In this document: positions 21,619-30,115 of the stretch, one piece after another
How positions within the stretch are numbered: position 1 is the first letter of the stretch
Layout of the letters: every line of letters begins with the position of its first letter
Origin: Microbacterium proteolyticum
GTDB taxonomy: Bacteria; Actinomycetota; Actinomycetes; Actinomycetales; Microbacteriaceae
Direction of reading: 5' to 3'
NCBI RefSeq assembly: GCF_029639405.1
Contig: NZ_CP121274.1
Span: 2,232,001-2,296,000, forward strand
Length of the DNA: 64,000 bases
Translations under genes and position numbers: made by a program
Notes under the pieces: model-generated
Told to the model about the DNA's origin: nothing
What the model saw: only the letters and a program-made list of their open reading frames with translations
Database searches by the model: none

Positions 21619-22107
21619 ATGAGCGACGAGAACGCGCCTTCGGGCGACGAGAACGGCGGCAACAACAGCGGGTGGACGCCCCCCGCATCGCAGGAGGAAC
21701 TCAACCGCATCATCGCGGAGCGGGTTTCCCGAGAGAAGGCGAAGTACGCCGATTACGGCGACTTGAAGGCCAAGGCGAGCAAGTTCGATGAGCTTGACGC
21801 GGCCAGCAAGTCCGACCTTGAGAAGGCTCAGCAGCGGGCGGCGGAAGCCGAACGCGAACGGGACTCCGTTAAGGCCGAGACGCTTCGCCTGAGTGTCATC
21901 GCACGCCACCAAATCCCCGCCGACTACCACGAGTTCGTGGTCGGTTCGACGGAGGAAGACCTGGAAGCGAAGGCGCAGAAGGTTCTCAAGCTCATTGGCT
22001 CCGACAGCCCTTTCCCGAAGGCCGACCCGTCACAGGGTGCCGGCGGCGGTGCGGGCAAGCCATCCACCGCGGATCTGTTCGCAGATTTCGCGGCCAAGAA
22101 ACTTTGA
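21619..22107 (+). CDS. scaffolding protein
   Basis: A 162-aa charged, coiled-coil protein (ISREK...FDELDAASKSDLEKAQQRAA EAERERDSVKAE) directly before the major capsid gene, with the typical C-terminus GKPSTADLFADFAAKKL. ATG 21,619. It would guide capsid assembly and leave before DNA packaging. Confidence 0.85.
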   Translation: MSDENAPSGDENGGNNSGWTPPASQEELNRIIAERVSREKAKYADYGDLKAKASKFDELDAASKSDLEKAQQRAAEAERERDSVKAETLRLSVIARHQIPADYHEFVVGSTEEDLEAKAQKVLKLIGSDSPFPKADPSQGAGGGAGKPSTADLFADFAAKKL

Positions 22108-22125
22108 CCCTGAAAGGACAACCTC

Positions 22126-23070
22126 ATGGTTGATCTCTCTCGCGGCACTACGAACGCCGCATCTCTGCTCCCGAAGGAGATCTCGACTGAGATCTGGTCG
22201 GGCGTCCAGGAGGAGTCCGCTGTCATGCGGCTCGCTCGTCAGATCCGGGTTCCCGGTTCTGGCCTGACCATCCCCATCATCACCGGTGACGCTTCGGCGG
22301 ACTGGGTGGCTGAGACCGCGGCGAAGCCTGTTTCGCGTGCGACTCTCGACAAGAAGCAGCTCACCCCGTACAAGCTGGCCGTGATCGAGCCGTTCTCGAA
22401 CGAGTTCCGTCGTGACCTTCCCGCTGTGTACGACGAGCTGCGTCGCCGCCTCCCGAACGCGATCGCGCGCAAGTTCGACTCGACCGTGTTCGGTTCTTCG
22501 GCTCCTGGTTCGAACTTCGACACCCTCGGTGGTGCGACGGCCGTCCCGATCGGCCCGCACGCGACCGACGTGAAGAAGAACACGTACAGCGGCCTCGTGA
22601 AGGCATACACCGACATCGCTGCGGCCGGTGGCACGCTCGACGGCTGGGCGCTGTCCTCGCAGGCCAAGGGCCTCCTCCTCGGACAGGTCGACACGGTGGG
22701 TCGCCCGCTGCTGTTCAACGACATCCAGGCAGGTTCGCCGGTCGGCAACCTCCTCGGCGAGCAGGTTTACTACTCGAATGGTGTCTACGCCGCCGGCACT
22801 CCCGCCACCATCGGTTTCGCTGGCGAGTGGGACTCGGCGTACTGGGGAACGGTCGAGGGCATCAAGGTCGACATCTCCAACCAGGCGTCGATCGTCGATG
22901 GGACCACGTCGGTCGCTGTCGGTGGCGGCGGTTCGGGCACGGTCACCGTTCCGAACGTGATCAACCTGTGGCAGCAGAACATGTTCGCTGTCCTGGTCGA
23001 GGTGGAGATCGGCTTCGTCGTCCGCGACCTGGCCCGTTTCCGCAAGATCACCAACGCGACCATCTCCTGA
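22126..23070 (+). CDS. major capsid protein (HK97 fold)
   Basis: A 314-aa protein with the HK97-family order: SLLPKEISTEIWSGVQEESA (N-arm), TGDASADWVAETAAKPVSRA, a long-helix region (YDELRRRLPNAIARKFDSTV) and C-terminal IGFVVRDLARFRKITN. RBS AAAGGA upstream. Position between scaffold and connector supports the call. Confidence 0.92.
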   Translation: MVDLSRGTTNAASLLPKEISTEIWSGVQEESAVMRLARQIRVPGSGLTIPIITGDASADWVAETAAKPVSRATLDKKQLTPYKLAVIEPFSNEFRRDLPAVYDELRRRLPNAIARKFDSTVFGSSAPGSNFDTLGGATAVPIGPHATDVKKNTYSGLVKAYTDIAAAGGTLDGWALSSQAKGLLLGQVDTVGRPLLFNDIQAGSPVGNLLGEQVYYSNGVYAAGTPATIGFAGEWDSAYWGTVEGIKVDISNQASIVDGTTSVAVGGGGSGTVTVPNVINLWQQNMFAVLVEVEIGFVVRDLARFRKITNATIS

Positions 23071-23091
23071 CCCTGACGAGAGGGGGACGCA

Positions 23092-23514
23092 ATGTCCAGT
23101 CCTGCCGTGTTGCAAGACCTGACGAACAGGTCGTTGCGTCCCCTCTCCGAACAGGAGCAGACGGTCGGCGTTGTGCTGCTTGAGGATGCGTGGAATCTCA
23201 TCCTCTCGCAGCGCCCGTCTGCCGCTGACCGCATCGCAGACGCCGCGTTCAAGGCGCTTGTGGTGCAGGTGCAGTGCGCTGTTGTGCTGCGCGTGCTGCG
23301 GAACCCGGAAGGGAAGCTCGAGGAGCAGATCGACGACTACCGTTATCGTCTCGACTCGGCGACCTCGACGGGTGCGCTGTATCTGACGGACGCCGAGTTG
23401 GCGCTTCTGGGCGCTGGTGACGGCGAGTCGGATGGGGCGTGGACGGTGAATGGTTCCCGTAAGCCTGTTGTGGGTTGGTGGGAGACGCCGGATCGGTGGG
23501 TGCCGTCCACATGA
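23092..23514 (+). CDS. head-tail adaptor (connector) protein
   Basis: A 140-aa protein with the adaptor-type helical core (SEQEQTVGVVLLEDAWNLIL, AFKALVVQVQCAVVLRVL) and the C-terminal WWETPDRW signature common in actinophage connectors. It would attach below the portal. It overlaps the next gene by 4 bases. Confidence 0.75.
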   Translation: MSSPAVLQDLTNRSLRPLSEQEQTVGVVLLEDAWNLILSQRPSAADRIADAAFKALVVQVQCAVVLRVLRNPEGKLEEQIDDYRYRLDSATSTGALYLTDAELALLGAGDGESDGAWTVNGSRKPVVGWWETPDRWVPST

Positions 23515-23960
23515 GCGGTGTCCTGAGTTTTGGTCGCGCCGCGGCCGTGTCTCGTATGACGGAGTCGATCACGGCTGGTCGGTTCACGGATGGTGTGGAT
23601 GAGGTGACGGGTGATCCAACGCGTGTCCTGGTGGGTGACCCGTTGTATGTCGGTCCTGCGCGTGTGAAGTACACGGCGAATGCGGTGCAGAACGCTGTGG
23701 GTGCGTCGCAGTTGGTGACGACTCAGCAGGTTGTGGTGTCGATTCCTACGCAGCCTGCGACGGTGACGCCTGGTGAGGGTGAGTTGCCGTCGGTTGGTGT
23801 GTGGCCGTATGTGAATGTGACGTTGCCTGAGGGCACGGTGATTACGGTGACGGCTTCTTCGTCGGATCCGGCGTTGGTGGGTCGGTCGTACACGGTGGAT
23901 GGTGTGGCGACGTTGGGGCAGTCGACGGCGCATCGTTACCCCGTGACCGAGTTGTCGTAG
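23511..23960 (+). CDS. head-tail stopper (DUF6093-like)
   Basis: A 149-aa protein from ATG 23,511. It has RVLVGDPLYVGPARVKYTAN and later VGRSYTVDGVATLGQSTAHR, as in DUF6093-type stoppers found second in connector cassettes. It would close the channel after packaging. Confidence 0.72.
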   Translation: MSGVLSFGRAAAVSRMTESITAGRFTDGVDEVTGDPTRVLVGDPLYVGPARVKYTANAVQNAVGASQLVTTQQVVVSIPTQPATVTPGEGELPSVGVWPYVNVTLPEGTVITVTASSSDPALVGRSYTVDGVATLGQSTAHRYPVTELS

Positions 23961-23970
23961 GGGGTGTGCG

Positions 23971-24357
23971 GTGGCTGATGACTTCTCTGAGCTTCGGGTG
24001 CTTGCTGCTGACCTATCCGAGGCGCCTGCTAAGGCGCAACCACTGATCAAGAAGGCGCTGCAGAAGACGGCGTTCGATATCAAGCGGGATTGGCGTAAGC
24101 GCGCGAACCGCACGGGTCTGCGAAAGTATTCGGCCGACATCGACTACGAGGTGAAGACTCCCGCTGGCCTCATTGAGGTTGAGATCGGCCCGACAATCGG
24201 TGATTCAGGTTCGTTCGGTCTCGTCGAGGACGGCGGGGGGAATGTTCGTTCTCGGCCGCAGCATGCTGCGCGTGATTCTCTGCGCGACAATGAGCAAGAC
24301 TTCATCAAGGGCATTGAGATCGCCTTGTTCGACGCGACGCGGGAGGCCATCGAATGA
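23971..24357 (+). CDS. tail-completion protein (HK97 gp10-like)
   Basis: A 128-aa protein (GTG 23,971) with AFDIKRDWRKRANRTG near residue 40 and the conserved pattern FGLVEDGGGNVRSRPQHAA...L. This matches HK97 gp10-type proteins in the connector. Overlaps the terminator gene by 4 bases. Confidence 0.75.
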   Translation: MADDFSELRVLAADLSEAPAKAQPLIKKALQKTAFDIKRDWRKRANRTGLRKYSADIDYEVKTPAGLIEVEIGPTIGDSGSFGLVEDGGGNVRSRPQHAARDSLRDNEQDFIKGIEIALFDATREAIE

Positions 24358-24776
24358 GGGCTGAATTCAACGCCTTCAAGGCTGAACTTGCCGTTCCGTC
24401 CGTGCTGAACAACCGGGTGTTCACTGCCGTTCGCGTAACGGATGCGGGCGAGCTTGTCCGCGACAACTATGCGGTCACGATTCCGTACCTTCCCGAGCTT
24501 GATGACAAGCGGTACACGGCGCCGCAGACGGCGAACTCTGCTGAGTTGTGCGAGTTCGATGTGCGCTTTGTGGGCACGACGGCTGATGCTGTGCTGCTCC
24601 TGCTGGATGCCGCGCTCGAGCACATGTTGTTTCGTGTGTTGACGATTCCGGGTCGCGTGTGTGATCCGATCCGGGTCGATCGTACGGCGAATGATCGTGC
24701 GGGTATGCAGTTCGACAAGTCGGCGCGTTTGTTCTACATCGACGCCACGTTCGTTTTCACCTCAAGGAGCGCATGA
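24354..24776 (+). CDS. tail terminator protein
   Basis: A 140-aa alpha/beta protein placed between gp10-like protein and the tail tube. It ends in the beta-strand-rich ARLFYIDATFVFTSR typical of gpU-like terminators, which cap the tail tube and set the head-tail joint. The call rests mostly on order. Confidence 0.7.
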   Translation: MRAEFNAFKAELAVPSVLNNRVFTAVRVTDAGELVRDNYAVTIPYLPELDDKRYTAPQTANSAELCEFDVRFVGTTADAVLLLLDAALEHMLFRVLTIPGRVCDPIRVDRTANDRAGMQFDKSARLFYIDATFVFTSRSA

Positions 24777-24946
24777 TGCCGTTTGTTCGTGTGAAGTCGG
24801 CGGTGAAGACAGACCCGCAGCACGTTTTCAGTGTCTCGCTCGCTGAGTACGAGGCAAACCGTGACGTGTATTCCCGCGTGGGTAAGGGCATAGATGACGA
24901 ATCCTTCCCGCCCGTTTATGTGGAGCCGGTGAAGCCCCGCAAGTAG
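24773..24946 (+). CDS. 57-aa hypothetical protein before the tail tube gene
   Basis: ATG 24,773 (ATG 24,776 possible), with CAAGGAG 6-7 nt upstream. MPFVRVKSAVKTDPQHVFSV opens a basic protein. Comparable small proteins sit at this spot in other actinophages; role unknown. Confidence 0.6.
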   Translation: MMPFVRVKSAVKTDPQHVFSVSLAEYEANRDVYSRVGKGIDDESFPPVYVEPVKPRK

Positions 24947-25063
24947 AAGTTTCCCGACTGTAACGCCCCTGCCTTTGGTGGTGGCGTTCGTCGTTAACGC
25001 GTGCCGTCGACCGGCGGCATCACTAGCCCCTGTCCAGGGGCATGAACCCCTTTTGGAGGGACT
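24947..25063 (+). promoter_or_regulatory. structured leader of the major tail gene
   Basis: AACGCC (24,962) can pair with GGCGTT (24,983). Further on, TGCCG with CGGCA-like and CCCCTG with AGGGG form small hairpins before the TTTTGGAGGG ribosome site. The gap may contain a separate promoter for the highly expressed tube gene, though none is clear. Confidence 0.35.
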
Positions 25064-25555
25064 ATGGCTCTTGAAGCCGTGCCTGCTGGACAGGCATCTG
25101 ACGGACGCGGCCTGGTGCTGTTCGTCCCGGCCATCGCAAACCCCGGAGCGCCGACGGCTGCCGAGCTGAACGCGGGCACCGTGAAGGCGCTGACGTACTC
25201 GCTGGTGCCGGATGGTTTCCGTCACGAGACCACGGAGAACGTCATCACCGATGGGCGCTACACGCTCAAGCAGGTTCTCGAGCTCGCTGGAACCGTGTCG
25301 GACACGCTCGAGGTTCAGTACGTTTCGGACACTCCCGCGCAGACCGCGCTGACGGAGGGTGTGACGGGCTTCATCGTGCACCGCCTCGGTGTTCCGAATG
25401 AGACGGCACCCGCCGCCGGCCAGAAGGTCGACGTGATCCCGATTCGCGCGGGCGTGCAGCGGAAGGTCGCGCCGACCGCGAACACGCTGCTTCAGCGCAT
25501 GCAGAAGCTGTTCGTGACTGGCACCGTGCAGCGCGACGTCGCGGTCGCGGCGTAA
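25064..25555 (+). CDS. major tail protein
   Basis: A 163-aa protein with TGRGLVLFVPAIAN-type N-terminus and beta-rich body (VITDGRYTLKQVLELAGTVS, DTLEVQYVSD, VDVIPIRAGVQRKVAPT). A strong GGAGGG ribosome site fits high expression. Place after the terminator and before the chaperones supports the tail-tube call. Confidence 0.85.
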   Translation: MALEAVPAGQASDGRGLVLFVPAIANPGAPTAAELNAGTVKALTYSLVPDGFRHETTENVITDGRYTLKQVLELAGTVSDTLEVQYVSDTPAQTALTEGVTGFIVHRLGVPNETAPAAGQKVDVIPIRAGVQRKVAPTANTLLQRMQKLFVTGTVQRDVAVAA

Positions 25556-25561
25556 TCGACT

Positions 25562-25596
25562 CCTGTCGGGCGGGTTCCACCTGCCCGCCCGACAGG
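25562..25596 (+). terminator. strong hairpin after the major tail gene
   Basis: CCTGTCGGGCGGG (25,562-25,574) and CCCGCCCGACAGG (25,584-25,596) form a perfect 13-bp stem with a 9-nt loop. A terminator or attenuator here lowers expression of downstream tail genes relative to the tube protein. Confidence 0.7.
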
Positions 25597-25626
25597 TTCC
25601 CTCCACAGGTGGATCAGGTGGAGAAC

Positions 25627-26091
25627 ATGGATCTTAAGAAGCTGATCGCGCAGGAGCGCGCGAAGGCTGAAGGCCCACAGCCGACGGTGACAAAGACGAT
25701 TCCTCTGGGGGAGTCGGGTGCTGACGTCACGTTTGAGAAGCTGCGGGGCGACGCGTGGCAGGCGCTTGTGGCTGAGTACCCGGCCCGCGAGGACGTGGTG
25801 TCTGATTTCACGATCGGTTACAACGAGCGTGCGGTGACTCTGAACTACCCGCTCGAGCACGTCACCGTGGACGGTGAGCCGGTCGACGTCGAGACGTGGG
25901 CCGAGCTGTATGAGGTGCTCGATGGTGTCGGCCGTAACCTGCTGGCTCTCGGTATCTGGCAGGTGAACGTTCAGGACGCGATCAACCGTCTCGCGGAGCT
26001 GGGAAAAGCTCGGGCGGCGCTGTTGCAGACATCTCCCGGCAATCGGGCGTCTCGCCGCGCCGCTTCCAAGGGTGGGAGCCGGCAGAAGTAA
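25627..26091 (+). CDS. tail assembly chaperone, short form (gpG-like)
   Basis: A 154-aa protein from ATG 25,627, with GGTGGAG upstream. It has DAWQALVAEYPAREDVVSDF and a basic C-terminus (NRASRRAASKGGSRQK). It lies between tube and tape measure and contains the slippery heptamer at 26,001-26,007, so most ribosomes should make this short form. Confidence 0.85.
   Translation: MDLKKLIAQERAKAEGPQPTVTKTIPLGESGADVTFEKLRGDAWQALVAEYPAREDVVSDFTIGYNERAVTLNYPLEHVTVDGEPVDVETWAELYEVLDGVGRNLLALGIWQVNVQDAINRLAELGKARAALLQTSPGNRASRRAASKGGSRQK
26001..26007 (+). promoter_or_regulatory. -1 programmed frameshift slippery site
   Basis: The sequence G GGA AAA is in the zero frame as required for tandem slippage (GGA AAA to GGG AAA). 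After the slip, reading resumes with AGC at 26,007 and stays open to 26,435. Confidence 0.85.
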
Positions 26092-26435
26092 CGACAGTCA
26101 TTCGCGACGCCAACGGTCAGGTCACCGGTTGGGTGACCGTGCGGGAACCCGAGTTCAGTGACGCGGATCGCGCGGCGTGGTTCGCCTCCCATCTCGAGGA
26201 GCATCGCCCGCGCGGCAAGCATGGCATCCCGCTGGACGAGGCGATTGACCCTGCCCATCAATATGACTGGGTCGTTCCCCTGCCGACCACAGATTTCGCC
26301 CAAGAGAAGTTGAACATGGCGCAGGAGATGTACGCGAAGCGCAAGGACGCTGGCGAGGTCCTGCCGGATCCGGAATCGCTGCTGTGGCAGGTCAAGCGTT
26401 CTGCCGGTACGGGTTCCCCACCGACCGAGACATGA
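26007..26435 (+). CDS. tail assembly chaperone, frameshift extension (gpGT-like)
   Basis: It is read only as a fusion: 127 codons of the upstream gene plus 142 residues here, giving 269 aa. The -1 frame from 26,007 has no stop and contains VREPEFSDADRAAWFASHLE and QEKLNMAQEMYAKRKDAGEV, the T-domain style seen in actinophages. The gpG:gpGT ratio set by slippage is needed for tape-measure folding and tail assembly. Confidence 0.85.
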   Translation, partial: SSGGAVADISRQSGVSPRRFQGWEPAEVTTVIRDANGQVTGWVTVREPEFSDADRAAWFASHLEEHRPRGKHGIPLDEAIDPAHQYDWVVPLPTTDFAQEKLNMAQEMYAKRKDAGEVLPDPESLLWQVKRSAGTGSPPTET

Positions 26436-26586
26436 CCCACAGGATCCCCGCGGCTACGGCTGCGGCGATGCCGAGTGGCCACGCGCCGAACACTAGGGCG
26501 CCGAGTGCGCCGACGCCGCAGATCGCCGCAAGCGCGCCAAAGAGCACGTAGACGACGAACGCGAACCGCTTCATGCGCTGAAGCAT
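26392..26586 (-). CDS. small reverse-strand membrane protein in the tail operon
   Basis: A 64-aa protein, from ATG 26,586 or 26,574, with two hydrophobic segments (FAFVVYVLFGALAAICGVGA and LGIAAAVAAGILWVM). It is the only minus-strand gene in the late operon and fills the gap between the chaperone and tape-measure genes. I recall similar reverse genes here in other actinophages; role unknown. It overlaps the chaperone end by 44 bases. Confidence 0.5.
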   Translation of the reverse strand: MLQRMKRFAFVVYVLFGALAAICGVGALGALVFGAWPLGIAAAVAAGILWVMSRSVGNPYRQNA

Positions 26587-26609
26587 ACCGACATGACCCG
26601 GAGGTTGCT

Positions 26610-29456
26610 ATGGCGGATCGGGTTGTATCGATCACTCTCCGGGCCAAGATCGCCGAGTACAAAGCGAACATGCTCGAGGCGGCCAACGCCACTCGGGCCG
26701 TTGGTACTGAGGGCGAGAAGCTGGCTCAGGTTAAGGAATCCCTGAACCTGCTCGGTGGTGCCGCGCTCGGCATGGGTGCTGCTCTCGCTGCCGGTGTTGG
26801 CGTAGCGATCAACTCGTTTGCTCAGTTCGACAAGGCCATGTCGGCGGTCGCGGCGACGGGTGAGGATGCTCGGAACAACCTGGGCGAGCTGCGTCAGGCC
26901 GCTATCGACGCGGGCCAGTCGACGGTGTTCTCTGCCTCGGAGGCGGCGAACGCGATCGAGGAGATGGCTAAGGCGGGTGTGTCCGCGAAGGACATCCTCG
27001 GCGGTGGTCTCACTGGTGCCCTGAACCTTGCCGCCGCTGGTGGGCTGGGTGTCGCTGAGGCGTCCGGCATTGCCGCGACGACGTTGCAGCAGTTCAAGCT
27101 CGAGGGCAAGGACGCGTCGCACGTAGCCGACCTTCTCGCCGCCGGTGCTGGCAAGGCGATGGGCGATGTCACCGACATGGCTCAGGCGCTCAACCAGGGC
27201 GGTCTTGTGGCGTCGCAGTTCGGCATCTCGGTTGAGGAGACGACGGGCACGCTGGCGGCGTTCGCTCAGGCTGGCCTGCTCGGGTCTGATGCGGGTACGT
27301 CGTTCCGCACGATGCTGCTGCGTCTGGCGAACCCGACTGATGAGTCCGCCGCGCTGATGAAGGATCTCGGGATCAACGCGTATGACGCGGGCGGCAACTT
27401 CGTGGGTATGGCGAACCTGGCCGGCCAGTTGCAGAAGTCTCTGGGCGGTTTGACGCAGGAGCAGCGCAACACGAGCCTGGCCATGATCTTCGGTCAGGAC
27501 GCCATCCGTGGCGCGAACGTGCTGTTCGACGAGGGCACCGCTGGTATCCGCAAGTGGACGTCCGAGGTTGACGATCAGGGTTACGCGGCCGAGACGGCGG
27601 CGACGAAGCTCAACAACCTTTCCGGTGACGTGGAGAAGCTGCACGGTGCGCTCGAGACCGCGTTCATCACGATGGGTGAGGGCGCTAACGGTCCGCTGCG
27701 TTCGCTTGTGCAGGGCCTCGCGAATCTCGTTGATGGGTTCAATGATCTGCCCGACTGGTTGCAGCAGACGACTCTCGGCGTGGTTGCCCTGATCGCGGGT
27801 GTTGCCCTCCTGGGCGGCGGGATGCTGCTCGCGGTGCCAAAGATCGCAGAGTTCAAGAACGCGATGGAAACCCTGAACCTCTCCGGGGGGAAGGTGGCTG
27901 GTGGGCTTCGAGGTCTGGTTCGGTTCCTGGGTGGGCCGTGGGGTGTTGCGCTGGCTGTGGCCACCGCGGCGACCATCGGGTTCAACAAAGCGATCGAGGA
28001 CGGTCAGCCGGTCCAGGCTGAGCTGCAGAACAAGATCGCCGCGTCCACGAAGTCGGTCGATGCGTTCCAGGCGGCTTTTCAGCGCGGGGGACTCGAGACT
28101 GCCCTGTGGGGCAACTATGCCGACCAGTTGAAGGATCTTCCGGGCCTGTTGGATCGGGCGGCTGCTTCAACGAATGACTGGCTGGACTTGAGCCGGAACG
28201 AGATCGGTGGTCTCGATTCGATCAAGCAGTACGGTGACGCGTTGGCGAAGGTGGCGTCTACGGACATGCCGCGCGCTCAGGCGTCGTTCGCTTCGCTCCG
28301 TGAGCAATACAAGCTGAACGACGCGCAGGCTCTTGAGCTGTTGAAGAACATGCCGGCGTATCGGGACATGCTGCTCGATCAGGCTACGGCTGCTGGCATC
28401 ACCGCGGACGACACCTACCTGCTGGCCGCTGCTATGGGTGAGAACTCGAAGGCGACGGACGGTAGCAAGAGTTCGTCACAGGATGCCGCCAAGGCGTACC
28501 AGGAGACGGCGGATAAGGCTTCCGCGCTCGATGATCAGATCCGCAAGCTGATTGATTCGGTCAACGAGGCGAACGGTGTCGGTCAGGATGCTGTGTCCGC
28601 GAACCTGGACTACCAGGATGCGCTGGCGAAGGTCGATGAGACGATCCAGAAGGCCCGTGATGGAGCCGATGGTTACGCGCTCACGATGGACACGAGCACG
28701 CAGGCGGGGCGCGACAACACGGCCATGCTTGTGGATCTGGCTTCTCAGGCGCAGGACGCCGCTGAGAAGCAGTTCGCGCTGGATGGGAACACTGCCGCTT
28801 ACAAGAAGAGTCTTGAGGATGGGCGTCAGGCGCTCATTGATCGCGCGACGGACCTTGGCATGAACGCCGAACAGGCGCAGGGCCTTGCGGATCAGATCTA
28901 CCGGATTCCGTCCGAGACGCAGTGGAAGGTGATCGCCGATACGGCGACGGCCAACCAGCAGGTGTCGGACTTCCTGAACCGGTGGAACGGTGTGCAGATC
29001 CGGGCCGAGATGTTCCTGGATTCGTCGGGCGGCAACCGCGCTGCTGCCGCGTCTGCGGCGCGGTACACGGCTCAGGCGCAGGCGTATCTGAATGCGAACG
29101 GTAACGAGTCGGGCGGGTTCTACAGCAACGGCGTGCGGGCGTTCGTCAACGGTGGGTTCCCGTCGGGGATCTACCGCGGTGGCGCTGAGATCCACAAGTT
29201 CGCGGAGAAGACGCTTCCGTGGGAGGCGTACATCTCCCCGAAGCCAGATAAGCGCGCCGAGAACATCGGTATTTGGCAGGAGACGGGTCGGCGTCTTGGT
29301 GCGACTGCTGCTGCCCCGTCGGTGTCGATCGTGGGCGCGCAGATCAGCGGGTCTTTGGATCTCGGTGATGGTCTCGTGGGCGTGATTCGCGGGCAGATTG
29401 TTGCGGCGCAGGAGGCGGATTCGCGTGCTTTGTCGCGCGGGAAGGTGAATCGCTGA
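26610..29456 (+). CDS. tape measure protein
   Basis: The 948-aa protein starts at ATG 26,610 (GGAGG 7 nt upstream). The N-terminal third carries the phage minor tail/TP901 repeats (FAQFDKAMSAVAATGEDARN, STVFSASEAANAIEEMAKAG, AGTSFRTMLLRLANPT). Hydrophobic segments (LGVVALIAGVALLGGGMLLA and GPWGVALAVATAATIGF) lie near 430-500, and a long helical region follows. It sets tail length and is probably ejected with the DNA. Confidence 0.93.
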   Translation: MADRVVSITLRAKIAEYKANMLEAANATRAVGTEGEKLAQVKESLNLLGGAALGMGAALAAGVGVAINSFAQFDKAMSAVAATGEDARNNLGELRQAAIDAGQSTVFSASEAANAIEEMAKAGVSAKDILGGGLTGALNLAAAGGLGVAEASGIAATTLQQFKLEGKDASHVADLLAAGAGKAMGDVTDMAQALNQGGLVASQFGISVEETTGTLAAFAQAGLLGSDAGTSFRTMLLRLANPTDESAALMKDLGINAYDAGGNFVGMANLAGQLQKSLGGLTQEQRNTSLAMIFGQDAIRGANVLFDEGTAGIRKWTSEVDDQGYAAETAATKLNNLSGDVEKLHGALETAFITMGEGANGPLRSLVQGLANLVDGFNDLPDWLQQTTLGVVALIAGVALLGGGMLLAVPKIAEFKNAMETLNLSGGKVAGGLRGLVRFLGGPWGVALAVATAATIGFNKAIEDGQPVQAELQNKIAASTKSVDAFQAAFQRGGLETALWGNYADQLKDLPGLLDRAAASTNDWLDLSRNEIGGLDSIKQYGDALAKVASTDMPRAQASFASLREQYKLNDAQALELLKNMPAYRDMLLDQATAAGITADDTYLLAAAMGENSKATDGSKSSSQDAAKAYQETADKASALDDQIRKLIDSVNEANGVGQDAVSANLDYQDALAKVDETIQKARDGADGYALTMDTSTQAGRDNTAMLVDLASQAQDAAEKQFALDGNTAAYKKSLEDGRQALIDRATDLGMNAEQAQGLADQIYRIPSETQWKVIADTATANQQVSDFLNRWNGVQIRAEMFLDSSGGNRAAAASAARYTAQAQAYLNANGNESGGFYSNGVRAFVNGGFPSGIYRGGAEIHKFAEKTLPWEAYISPKPDKRAENIGIWQETGRRLGATAAAPSVSIVGAQISGSLDLGDGLVGVIRGQIVAAQEADSRALSRGKVNR

Positions 29457-29978
29457 TGGTTGCTGCACCGGTTCTGACTGGGTATGTGGATGCTGACCCG
29501 GCGCCTCGTGTTGAGGTGTTGTTTGAGGAGTTCGCTGCTGGCACGGAGACGGTGACGGTGTACCGGTCGGCGTTCGGGCGGGAGCGTCAGGTTCGTGGTG
29601 CCGTGAATGCGGCCACGGCTGGCGCTCTCACCCGCATCGATTTTGAGGCGCCGTTTAACACGCTGTTGTCGTATCGGGCTGAGATGTTCGATGCAGATGG
29701 GATCTCGTTGGGGTTCACAGATGTGGGCACTCTCGGTGATGTGATTGAGGGTTTGCCGCCGGGTGAGGTTCTGGCGCCGTCGGATTCGCTGGTGCCCGGC
29801 GAGTTCGTGGCGGGTACGGGTCTGATCGTGCAGTCGACGTGGCTGCACAACCCGCTGTTTCCGCAGGGTGCTGTCCCGGTAGAGCTGTACCCGACGACGG
29901 GTGAGTCGATCTCGAGCCCTGCGGCTGGTGTGGTGTCGCGCCCGCGTGGTCGACGTGTGGGTGTGATGTTGGCTGAGC
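29456..29978 (+). pseudogene. distal tail protein, 5' part interrupted by IS element
   Basis: ATG 29,456 overlaps the tape measure stop. The first 174 codons (MVAAPVLTGYVDADPAPRVE onward) are beta-rich, as in distal tail proteins. The gene is cut by an IS21-family element. Joining 29,978 to 34,186 restores an uninterrupted frame of 309 codons across the junction VGVMLAE|PRQGVTG. As it stands the 5' part reads into the element and stops at 30,019. Confidence 0.85.
29973..29978. repeat. target-site duplication, left copy (CTGAGC)
   Basis: CTGAGC lies directly before the IS end TGGCTCTGTCA and is repeated directly after the other end at 34,180-34,185. Confidence 0.88.
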
Positions 29979-30029
29979 TGGCTCTGTCACGCTTAGCTGG
30001 CCCAGGCTTGTCGCTTTGATTTGGCCCAG
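29979..30029 (+). repeat. left end of the IS element with transposase-binding repeats
   Basis: TGGCTCTGTCA at offset 1, TGGCCCAGG at offset 20 (29,998) and TGATTTGGCCCAG at offset 39 (30,017). A further TGATTTGGCCCAG is at 30,061. IS21 ends typically carry several such sites for IstA. Confidence 0.82.
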
Positions 30030-30115
30030 CTCGTCGGCTGCCGGGGTGTCGTTGTCGGTCTGATTTGGCCCAGGGCTGAGGGTGTCCTCGTTCGGTATCG
30101 AGCGAGGAGGGGCCT

